A DNA stretch of 64,000 nucleotides from Indolivaga macrotermitis (lineage in GTDB: Bacteria > Bacteroidota > Bacteroidia > Bacteroidales > Dysgonomonadaceae): the NCBI RefSeq assembly GCF_900128985.1, contig NZ_FQUC01000001.1:186001-250000 (forward strand), in the 5' to 3' direction. Positions 26,362 through 35,000 of this stretch are shown here, in pieces; the stretch's first letter is position 1; each line of letters begins with the position of its first letter. Made by a program: the position numbers and the translations under genes. The notes under the pieces were generated by a model. It was not told where the DNA came from and did no database searches. It worked only from the letters and a program-made list of their open reading frames with translations.

Positions 26362-26851
26362 ATTTTGATACTATTTTTTCCATATAACATACATCGAAAG
26401 GTAGATGCTCGAATATCTTTATGCCGGTTTCTCTGAAACCCTGAAGGCTGTACCATTTTTTCAATTGTACGTTTTCGTTAATGATTCCGATTGAGATTTT
26501 ACTACCATTCAACTCTCTTATGTATCCGGTAGCAAAGTCCATTAATTTAACGCCCATTTTTCTCCGTCTGTATGCCGGATGAACAGCTACTTTCTCAATA
26601 TAGAAAGTTCTGTCTTCCCTTTCGGATTTCTCTATGGCAATAAAACCTACCGGTTTCGAATCTTCGGTAAGATAGAAGAATTTACGTTTCTCGTTTAATT
26701 GAGATTTCAATTCATCCCCTGTAATAAAGGCATTATTTGTGGGACAGTTTTCTCTAGTAAGCCCAAACTCATGTGCTACAGTCCGAAAAGCCTCGTTCAG
26801 TAATCTGGCTAATAACTCGAAATTATCTTTTGTAGATACCTGCTTAATCAT
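26360..26851 (-). CDS. GNAT family N-acetyltransferase
   Basis: A 163-residue acetyltransferase. The acetyl-CoA motif A is in EKVAVHPAYRRRKMGVKLMDFATGYI, matching V-x-P-x-x-R-x-x-G-h-G-x-x-L with an Arg-rich loop and a Met in place of the second loop's small residue. Motif B is ISIGIINENVQLKKWYSLQGF. The substrate cannot be told. It starts 6 nt after the thiL stop, so it is probably translated from the thiL transcript. Confidence 0.85.
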   Translation of the reverse strand: MIKQVSTKDNFELLARLLNEAFRTVAHEFGLTRENCPTNNAFITGDELKSQLNEKRKFFYLTEDSKPVGFIAIEKSEREDRTFYIEKVAVHPAYRRRKMGVKLMDFATGYIRELNGSKISIGIINENVQLKKWYSLQGFRETGIKIFEHLPFDVCYMEKIVSK

Positions 26852-26857
26852 TCATAA

Positions 26858-27904
26858 TTATTCTTCCAAAGAATTCCAGCCCTGAGCTTTTAATTCTATT
26901 TCTGTACCGTCACGCGTTTCGATAGCTAGTCCCAAAGACTCGTTGGTGATATGTCCGATAACATGTACGCCTTTCATCTTCGACACTATTTCGTGCTTAT
27001 GAAGCGGAACGGTGAATAGTAATTCGTAGTCTTCGCCACCACTAAGGGCTACTGTCGTAACATTCAGGTTAAATTGTTCGGCCATAGAAGCTGTCTGATA
27101 ATCCAGAGGAATACGCTCTTCGTAAATGCGGCATCCGACTTTACTTTGTGTGCAAATGTGCAACAGTTCGGAAGATAAGCCATCCGATATATCTATCATC
27201 GAAGTAGGAAGCACGTTTTCGGCAGCCAGTGTGGCTACAATGTCTTTCCTTGCTTCAGGCTTAAGTTGTCTTTCGAGTAAATATTCTTTACCTGAGAAAT
27301 CCGGCGTAAAATCCTTTTTACCATCAAATACCGCCTTTTCCCTTTCGAGTAACTGCAATCCCATATAAGCAGCACCTAAATCGCCCGATACACAGATGAT
27401 ATCGGTTTCTTTAGCCCCGCTCCGGGTTACAACCTTTCCGTCCATTCCTTCACCTATACAGGTGATAGATATGGCAAGCCCTGTAAGGGAAGCAGATGTA
27501 TCGCCTCCGACAATGTCGACTCCGTATTCCTGACAGGCTAAGTTCAGACCTGCATAAAAATCTTCGAGGTCTTCTACCGAAAAACGTTTAGATATACCTA
27601 ATGATACAGTTATCTGTTTAGGCTGTCCGTTCATGGCATAGATATCTGAAAAATTGACTACGGCGGATTTATAACCCAGATGTTTAAGAGGGACATACAC
27701 TAAGTCGAAATGGATACCTTCGAGTAATAAGTCTGTAGTAACAAGTACTCTCTTCGAATCATCGCCAGTATAAGAAAGAATGGCAGCGTCATCGCCGACT
27801 CCCAGTTGGGAACTGCTATTCTTTAATTCTATTTTTTCGGTTAGATGCTTTATAAGTCCAAATTCACCCAGACGGGCTATCTCGGTACGTTTAGCGTTTT
27901 GCAT
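26858..27904 (-). CDS. thiL: Thiamine-monophosphate kinase
   Basis: A 348-residue kinase making thiamine diphosphate from thiamine monophosphate with ATP. AIR-synthase-like family motifs are present: GVGDDAAILSY near residue 37, VVNFSDIYAMNGQPK, GGDTSASLTGLAISIT, and SMIDISDGLSSELLHIC for metal binding. The length is normal. It is separated from punA by a strong terminator, so it probably has its own start signals in the short gap, although no clean -7 was seen. The GNAT gene follows at 6 nt. Confidence 0.94.
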   Translation of the reverse strand: MQNAKRTEIARLGEFGLIKHLTEKIELKNSSSQLGVGDDAAILSYTGDDSKRVLVTTDLLLEGIHFDLVYVPLKHLGYKSAVVNFSDIYAMNGQPKQITVSLGISKRFSVEDLEDFYAGLNLACQEYGVDIVGGDTSASLTGLAISITCIGEGMDGKVVTRSGAKETDIICVSGDLGAAYMGLQLLEREKAVFDGKKDFTPDFSGKEYLLERQLKPEARKDIVATLAAENVLPTSMIDISDGLSSELLHICTQSKVGCRIYEERIPLDYQTASMAEQFNLNVTTVALSGGEDYELLFTVPLHKHEIVSKMKGVHVIGHITNESLGLAIETRDGTEIELKAQGWNSLEE

Positions 27905-27936
27905 ATTTTTTACTGATGCTTGGTTTTAAATAAAAC

Positions 27937-27979
27937 ATTTTGGAATCACGACAAGATAAGATTGTCATGATTCCAAAAT
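27937..27979 (-). terminator. Terminator of sppA-lpxK-punA
   Basis: 18-nt arms (27937-27954 and 27962-27979) match except at one position, which is a G-U pair only in minus-strand RNA. It lies 36 nt after the punA stop. This shows the punA transcript ends before thiL. Confidence 0.8.
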
Positions 27980-28015
27980 TATATAAGTTTTCAGAGAATA
28001 TAAAGACCGGATACT

Positions 28016-28831
28016 TTAATCGATCCTTTTTATTACTTCTTTTATGATAAATGCCATCTTGGGTTGGGCTATTTTGGCAGCCTCCTGCACTTCTTCGTGA
28101 GTAACTTCTACAATCTTGCCGATAATACCTATATCGGTAATAATAGAGAAAGCAAGTACCTGCATTTTTGCATGATTGGCCACAATTACCTCAGGAACGG
28201 TAGACATACCTACGGCATCCCCTCCGATGATACGGAAGTAATTGTATTCGGCAGGAGTCTCAAATGTAGGGCCCGAAGTTCCTATATATACTCCGTGTTG
28301 AAGTTTTATATCATTTTCTTTGGCTATCTCCATCGCCAACAGTCGTAAGTTTTTGTCGTAAGCATTACTCATATCGGGGAAACGGGTTCCCAGTTCGTTA
28401 AAGTTTTTCCCACGTAAAGGATGTTCGGGAAACAGATTGATATGGTCGTCAATCAGCATGATGTCGCCTATATCGAAGCTTCCGTTCATGCCACCTGCCG
28501 CATTCGACACAAAGAGGTATTTTACCTGCAATGCCTGAAATACACGGATAGGGAAAGTAACTTCCTTCATATCATATCCTTCGTAAAAATGGAAGCGCCC
28601 TTGCATAGCAATAACTTCTTTGTCTCCCAGTTTACCGAATATAAGTTTTCCGCTGTGCCCCTCTACTGTTGATACCGGGAAATTGGGAATCTCGTTGTAT
28701 GGTAACTCTTTTTTGTCAGTGATAGCGTTTGCCAGTTCACCAAGCCCCGTGCCCAAAATGATAGCATATTGGGGGATATTGCCTACCTTACCTTTAATGT
28801 AATCGGCTGTTGCTTGAATTTTCTGTAACAT
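28016..28831 (-). CDS. punA: Purine-nucleoside phosphorylase
   Basis: A 271-residue trimeric-type PNP that splits purine nucleosides with phosphate. Phosphate-binding ILGTGLGELANAI lies at the N-terminus, and the VEGHSGKLIFGKLG His motif, LFVSNAAGGMNGSFDIGDIM and GDAVGMSTVPEVIVANH follow. Its start codon lies inside the 3' end of lpxK (38-nt overlap), so its translation is probably coupled to lpxK. It is followed by the operon terminator. Confidence 0.95.
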   Translation of the reverse strand: MLQKIQATADYIKGKVGNIPQYAIILGTGLGELANAITDKKELPYNEIPNFPVSTVEGHSGKLIFGKLGDKEVIAMQGRFHFYEGYDMKEVTFPIRVFQALQVKYLFVSNAAGGMNGSFDIGDIMLIDDHINLFPEHPLRGKNFNELGTRFPDMSNAYDKNLRLLAMEIAKENDIKLQHGVYIGTSGPTFETPAEYNYFRIIGGDAVGMSTVPEVIVANHAKMQVLAFSIITDIGIIGKIVEVTHEEVQEAAKIAQPKMAFIIKEVIKRID

Positions 28832-29900
28832 GTTCTATTATTTTATTATTAAATGTTTCTCGGTCGTGCGAATTTACAAAGGTAACTTCTATAGGCAAAT
28901 AATAGAATTTATCTTTGAAAGATTCATCCAAATTAGTAAAAGATTTGAGGCGTGCTGCATCTTTTTCGGTGACTATGATAATCTTATCTTCTTTCTCCGG
29001 CGATTTTAACTTTTGAAGTATATCATCCAAGTCTTTTTGCGTAAATTCATAATGATCGGGATACGACAACTTTTCGATTTTTTTTGTATACCTTTTAATT
29101 CTCCGGTGAAGGGGTTTAGGATTGGCAATACCTGTAACTATCAGTACATCTTTGTTCGTAATTTCCTTTAGGGTAAGCCGGGGTTTATCTTCCGAAAATA
29201 CAGGGGTCAGTAATCCGTATTCGAATGAGGTAAAAAACAAATGCTGATAGGGGTATACTTCTACTTCTTTCGATAATATTCTCTGATCTAATGGGTTAAT
29301 TACAGAAGGGCATTTAGTGATAATAACTATATCTGCTTTTTCTGCGAGGTAAGCCGGTTCGCGGAGCCGTCCGGCGGGGAGTAATGTATCCCTTGTCATA
29401 AGCCGGTTGTAGTCTGTCAGCAGAATTGTAAATGAGGGTTTTACATATCTGTGCTGGAATGCGTCGTCGAGAAGTATAACATCCGGTTTTTGTTCTTCCG
29501 GTAAAGCCAGCAGGTTTTCTATGCCTCTTTGGCGCTTACTGTCTACAGCAACTAATATATCCGGAAATTTATTTTTTATCTGGAAGGGTTCGTCCCCTAT
29601 CTGGGCGGCAGTCGATTCGGAGGTTGCCAGCATGTATCCCGATGTTTTCCGTTTGTATCCCCGGCTGAGAACAGCAACTTTGTACCGTTTGCTCAATAAT
29701 TCGATCAGGTATTCGGTATGTGGTGTTTTACCTGTTCCGCCTACTGTGATGTTGCCTACACAAATAACGGGTAGAGGATACTGCTTTTGCTTGAGTATTT
29801 TCCAATCGAAAAGTTTGTTCCTGAAAAACACGACAATCCCGTATAACCACGATAATGGTAATAGCCATTTATTAATATGTATGTTTTTGCTTAGTGGCAC
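28794..29900 (-). CDS. lpxK: Tetraacyldisaccharide 4'-kinase
   Basis: A 368-residue inner-membrane-associated kinase that adds the 4'-phosphate to lipid A precursor. The Walker A motif is unusually placed near residue 50 (GNITVGGTGKTPHTEYL), as in all LpxK. LLDDAFQHRYV and GRLREPAYLAEKADIVIITK are further family motifs, and an N-terminal hydrophobic helix anchors it (WLLPLSWLYGIVVFF). It starts 33 nt after the sppA stop and overlaps punA by 38 nt, the common Bacteroidales order sppA-lpxK-punA. It confirms a Gram-negative envelope. Confidence 0.96.
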   Translation of the reverse strand: MPLSKNIHINKWLLPLSWLYGIVVFFRNKLFDWKILKQKQYPLPVICVGNITVGGTGKTPHTEYLIELLSKRYKVAVLSRGYKRKTSGYMLATSESTAAQIGDEPFQIKNKFPDILVAVDSKRQRGIENLLALPEEQKPDVILLDDAFQHRYVKPSFTILLTDYNRLMTRDTLLPAGRLREPAYLAEKADIVIITKCPSVINPLDQRILSKEVEVYPYQHLFFTSFEYGLLTPVFSEDKPRLTLKEITNKDVLIVTGIANPKPLHRRIKRYTKKIEKLSYPDHYEFTQKDLDDILQKLKSPEKEDKIIIVTEKDAARLKSFTNLDESFKDKFYYLPIEVTFVNSHDRETFNNKIIEHVTENSSNSRLH

Positions 29901-29933
29901 AGGTTATAAAAGGGGATATTTTTTAATCGGACT

Positions 29934-31709
29934 TTATTTGATTTCGAGATCATAAGGCATCCGCGCCTGTATGAAATCTTGCTCTTTCAGATCTTTAATT
30001 TCTTTGATTGTTTTCAGCAGTTGGAAGTCGCCGCCTAAATACTCTTTCAGGGTACGTGTGGCAAATTCGTCTTTCTGGGTTTTAAAGAATTCGTCGAAAG
30101 GTCCGGGTTTTCGCGGATATTCGGAAACCGTGTAACTCGAAAGGCCTGCAATCATGGCAGCATCTCTGATAGCATCGTCCATGCCGCCGAGGGCGTCTAC
30201 CAAGCCTAAGCTAAGAGCTTGCTTACCGGTCCATACACGGCCTTCGGCTATTTGCTCCATAACATCCATTGGTATATTGCGACCTTCGGAACATCTGGTC
30301 AGGAACAGGCGGTAGCCCCGCTCGATATATTGTTGCAAGATTACTTTTTCGTCGGTGGTCATCGGGCGGGTAATATCACCGAAATCCGAAAACTTATTTG
30401 TTTTTACTTCATCGAAAGTAAGTCCGACCTTATTGGTAAGCCCTTCTACATTAGGGAACATCCCGAAGATACCTATCGATCCTGTAAGGGTTGTCGGTTG
30501 TGCGTATATCTTGGTTGCATTGCACGAAATGTAATATCCGCCCGATGCTGCATATCCGCCCATAGATACTATAACAGGTTTTACTGCCTTAAGGTTCGTT
30601 ATTGCTTTCCAGATTTGCTCGGAAGCATAAGCACTTCCTCCGGGAGAATTTACACGGAAGACTACTGCTTTTACATCATCATTTTCGCGAAGCTTCTCGA
30701 TTTGGCGTATCAGGTATCTGTCATTTATGTCGGACGAACCGGTTCCGCTGACAATCGAACCTTCGGCATATAATACGGCTATCCGGTCTGATGATCCCGA
30801 CTCTTTAGGATCGGTTACCGACTGCATATCAGTTACCGATGCAGTATACAGATCGTCAGATTCTGATAAGCCCAGCATGTTTTTTAAATATTGTTTGGCT
30901 TCCGTTTCATATAATAAGTCGTCAGCCAACTTGTTGTTGATGATAAAATCGCCGCCTCTGAATGCCGGTAAAGTATCAGTCAGCCTGTTCAGGTCTTCGA
31001 TCGGTATGTCTCTCGAATCCGATATTCCTTTCAGGATCGAAGCCCATATGTCATTGGCAAATGAACTTACCTGTTCTCTGTTGGCGTCGCTCATTTTGTC
31101 TGTTATATACGGTTCTACAGCCGATTTGTATGTGCCGACCTTAAATATCTGCATTTCTATACCTAGTTTATCGAGCATTCCTTTATAAAAAGTAGGACTG
31201 ACCGATAAGCCGTGTAAATCGAGCGATCCTTGCGGATTCAGAAAGACTTTGTCAGCCACGGAAGATACATAGTAACCACCTTGAAGGTAGTCGTCGGCAT
31301 AGGCAACTATAAATTTGCCACTCGATTTGAACTCGAGTAAAGCTTCACGTATCTCGTTAAGGGAAGAACTGGATGCGGAGAAATATCCCGAACGGATATA
31401 TATACCCTTGATTTTATCGTTATTCTTAGCCTTCTTTATTGCAGCAAGAATATCCGTCAGGCTCATTTCGGGGTCACCGTCTAATCCTAAGTAACTGTAA
31501 ATGGGATTGGGTATAACCCGGTCTTTCATCACTCCTGTAAGGTTGATAGTCATAACCGTATTATTCTTAAGGGAATAAGATTCTGAAGAACTACTCAGAA
31601 TAATCCCTATAAACCCGAAAAATAAAAAAGCGCAAATAACGCCTATAATAGCACTGCTGATTAATATTCCGACAATAGTGGCCAGAACACTCTTGAAAAA
31701 ACTCTTCAT
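29934..31709 (-). CDS. sppA: Signal peptide peptidase SppA, 67 kDa type
   Basis: A 591-residue inner-membrane serine protease that degrades cleaved signal peptides. One N-terminal membrane helix (residues 8-40) is followed by two tandem ClpP-like domains. The catalytic Lys is K195 in FKVGTYKSAVEPY of the first domain, and the nucleophile is S389 in GGYAASGGYYIS of the second, the E. coli type dyad. It heads sppA-lpxK-punA. Immediately upstream CAAACATA (31711-31718) resembles a -7 element but is too close to the start codon to be convincing. Confidence 0.96.
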   Translation of the reverse strand: MKSFFKSVLATIVGILISSAIIGVICAFLFFGFIGIILSSSSESYSLKNNTVMTINLTGVMKDRVIPNPIYSYLGLDGDPEMSLTDILAAIKKAKNNDKIKGIYIRSGYFSASSSSLNEIREALLEFKSSGKFIVAYADDYLQGGYYVSSVADKVFLNPQGSLDLHGLSVSPTFYKGMLDKLGIEMQIFKVGTYKSAVEPYITDKMSDANREQVSSFANDIWASILKGISDSRDIPIEDLNRLTDTLPAFRGGDFIINNKLADDLLYETEAKQYLKNMLGLSESDDLYTASVTDMQSVTDPKESGSSDRIAVLYAEGSIVSGTGSSDINDRYLIRQIEKLRENDDVKAVVFRVNSPGGSAYASEQIWKAITNLKAVKPVIVSMGGYAASGGYYISCNATKIYAQPTTLTGSIGIFGMFPNVEGLTNKVGLTFDEVKTNKFSDFGDITRPMTTDEKVILQQYIERGYRLFLTRCSEGRNIPMDVMEQIAEGRVWTGKQALSLGLVDALGGMDDAIRDAAMIAGLSSYTVSEYPRKPGPFDEFFKTQKDEFATRTLKEYLGGDFQLLKTIKEIKDLKEQDFIQARMPYDLEIK

Positions 31710-32038
31710 ACAAACATATTATGTGTGTAAGTGAAAGAATAGTGAGACTTTAACAAATATATGAAAAAAGATTTTAAATAAAACGGTTTTAATATACAAT
31801 AAGATTAAATATTCTTCCGGTATAATATCTTTTTGTCATAATCCGGAAAACTCAAAGGGTTAAGATTTTTTTAAGAAATACCCTCAAAAACCATTGCCAG
31901 AGAACATAAACAGGCTTTTTCGTGTTTCTAACAAAGGGTAACGTTTCTCCCGTAGCGAAAGCAAAAGTTAAGAGAAAAGTATTACATTTGTTTTTTACGT
32001 TTATTACCGGTATTCAACACTTATATTCAAAAAAGAAG
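31710..32038. other. 329-nt divergent intergenic region between sppA and the macroglobulin gene
   Basis: AT-rich. It contains an inverted repeat TTCCGG/CCGGAA (31815-31820 and 31843-31848, 22-nt spacing) and a -7-like TACATTTG at 31983-31990, 49 nt before the macroglobulin ATG. The macroglobulin frame is open from 31922 but that part does not look coding. No RNA gene was recognised. Confidence 0.5.
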
Positions 32039-35000
32039 ATGGCCATGAGAAAAGAGATTGTTTCGGGATTTATATTTTTGTCCTCTTTAGTTTTATTATT
32101 GCTCGTGAATTCGTGCCGGAGCGAAGGGCCGAGAACTATTAATCCGGAATTTGCACGTTATATAGCAGCGTTTACATACGGAACGGTATCTTCTTCTTCG
32201 TCAATTCAGATCGAATTGAATCAGGATATGCCTGCTGTAGAATTAAACAAGGAGATAGAAGACGACCTGTTCGAATTTTCACCTAAAATCAAAGGAAAAG
32301 CATACTGGACCAGTTCGCGCTCCATTAAGTTTGTCCCTGAGCCGGGAGAACTGAAGCAAGGCGAAATATACGATGTATGGTTCAAATTGGATAAAGTGTT
32401 GCAGGTCGAAAAAGATTTCAAAGAATTCTATTTCTATTTCAATGTGCCTGAACAGAATTACAGTGTGGATTTATTGCCATATTCACCGACTAAAGACAAT
32501 GACCTCACATGGAATACTGTGCAGGGAACCATCTCTTTTGCCGATGATGCGCAGATTGCCGATATCGAAAAGATGTTCAAAGTAGAAGGTAATCCCAATG
32601 ATGCTAAAGTAAAGGTCAGCCCTACCGAAACATCCGGTAAATACCTGTTTACCATAGACAGCCTGAAGCGGACTTCGCAGGATTTAGTGTATATACTGAA
32701 TGTAGACGGTAGCCCTGTAGGAGCGAAAAAGGAAGCCGATAAATTGCAGATCAATATACCCGGGATAAAGCAAAATGAGTTTTCTGTGGTTGATGTACGT
32801 ACCGCCTACGAACCTACGGAATGTATCCGCATAACATTCAGCGATCCGTTGTCGAGTAACCAGAATATACAAGGACTGGTAACTCCTAATGGCGTTGAGA
32901 ATTTTTCGTATGACATTCAGAAGAATGTGTTAAAACTTTATCTCGATGGAAGTAATAGTGCATCGAATGTTAATCTGAGCATTTATAAGGAGTTGAAAAG
33001 TGCAGGAGGTAAACGTCTCGACCGGACATATAATTACGACCTTTCGGTGGCAAAGAACAAGCCCGATGTAAAACTGCTGAATGCAGGGAATATACTTCCT
33101 AATTCGGATAACCTTAATATTCCTTTTCAGGCGGTTAACCTTTGGGCAGTAGATGTGTCGGTTATCAAAATATATGAGAACAACGTATTAGGCTACCTTC
33201 AATCGAATAACATAGGCGGTTCGGAAGAATTGCGTAGGTTTGGACGGTTGGTGGCCAAAAAGCGCATCCGCTTGGATGAAGACCGGACACTGAAGCTTGG
33301 CGAATGGAATAATTTCTATCTCGACCTGTCTACATTGATAAAACAAGATCCGGGAGCTATTTACAGGGTGTTATTTACTTTCAAGCAAGAATATTCGCTG
33401 TATCCATGCGGAGGAATGATTCCGCAAGTACCGCAAGGCTCGGAATTGGAACGGTTCGATAATAATTCGATTTCAGAAGACGAAGAAGCAAAATGGGATC
33501 AGCCCTATACTTACTACTATGACGAATCGGACTGGTCAGATTACGATTGGGTGGAACGGGATGACCCTTGTAAGAAGAGCTATTATACCAACCGCCGCTC
33601 GGATTGCGTGGTGTTGGCTTCCAATATAGGAATGATAGCCAAGATTGGCTCGGAAAAGAAAGTACAGGTTGTATTGACAGATATTCTTACAACCAAACCC
33701 TTGTCGGGTGCTGTAGTGGATATTTATAATTTCCAGATGCAGCGTATCGGTTCGGGAAAAACCGATGGGGACGGATTTGTATCGGTACCTTATCAGGGCG
33801 GAGTTCCGTTTGTGATAGTAGCTACTAATGATAAGGAAAAAGGATATCTGAAAGTGACCTCGAACCTCTCATTGTCGTTGAGTAACTTCGATGTGAGTGG
33901 TAAAGAAATAGAAAAAGGGCTGAAAGGATATATTTACGGCGAAAGGGGAGTCTGGCGTCCGGGCGATTCTATTTACCTGACATTTATTCTGGATGATAAA
34001 GATAATACCCTGCCTAAGGGGCATCCGGTTTCGCTGGAATTATTTACCCCGACAGGGCAGTTGTATCATAAGTCGGTGAATACGAATGGGATAAACGGAT
34101 TTTATCCTTTCAAACTGGCAACAGATGCTAATGCTGTAACCGGTAACTGGCGGGCAGTAATAAAAGTGGGAGGCGCTACTTTCTCCAAAACGGTGAAGAT
34201 AGAGACCGTTAAGCCTAACCGTTTGAAAATCCGGTTAAATGTAGGAGAAGTATTAGATGCGAGCCGGGGTTCGTTCAGCAGTGGCTTATCGTCTCAATGG
34301 TTGCACGGTGCGCCGGCTTCCAATCTGAAGGCTACAGTGGAGATGAGCCTTTCTTATCTCTCTAATCCGTTTAAAGGCTACGAGAGTTACTCGTTCAACA
34401 ATCCTGTGAATAAGTTTAATTCCGATACATATACCATTTTCGAAGGGCGTTTGGATGCAAGTGGAAATGCCAGTGTAACAGCTCAATTACCTCCGGCGGT
34501 GAATGCTCCCGGTATGCTGAGGGCAAATTTCATTTCGCGGGTATTCGAGTCGGGAGGCGATGCCAGTATCTATACCCAGACTGTCGCTTATTCGCCTTAT
34601 CCGGCTTATATAGGGGTGAAGTCTCCGGCAGAGTCTGATTATGATATGCTGGAAACCGATAAGGATAACATGATAGATATTGTATCCTTGACGTCCGATG
34701 GCAAACCAACCAACCGTTCGGGAATCAATGTTAAGGTATATAAGGTAAACTGGTCTTGGTGGTGGAACCGTAACAATGATGATCTTTCGTCATACGTAAA
34801 CAGTACATCGGCAAATATCGTTCTTGATCAGGATATTTCGACCTCGGGAGGAAAAGCCCGTGTTAAATTCAGGGTCGATTATCCCGAATGGGGGCGTTAT
34901 CTGGTACTGGCTACGGACAAAGGCGGACATACATCCGGAAAAATAATCTATGTAGATTGGCCGTCGTGGAGAGGGCGTGCAGATAAACAGGATGCGAGCG

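Noticed and set aside
31711-31718. CAAACATA as a -7 element for sppA
   Set aside because: It matches the consensus, but it abuts the start codon at 31709. The transcript would start inside the gene, so it is probably chance.
31922-32038. Longer N-terminus for the macroglobulin gene
   Set aside because: The extension reads as a basic, non-signal sequence before a perfect lipoprotein signal at 32039/32045, and a likely -7 element lies inside it.
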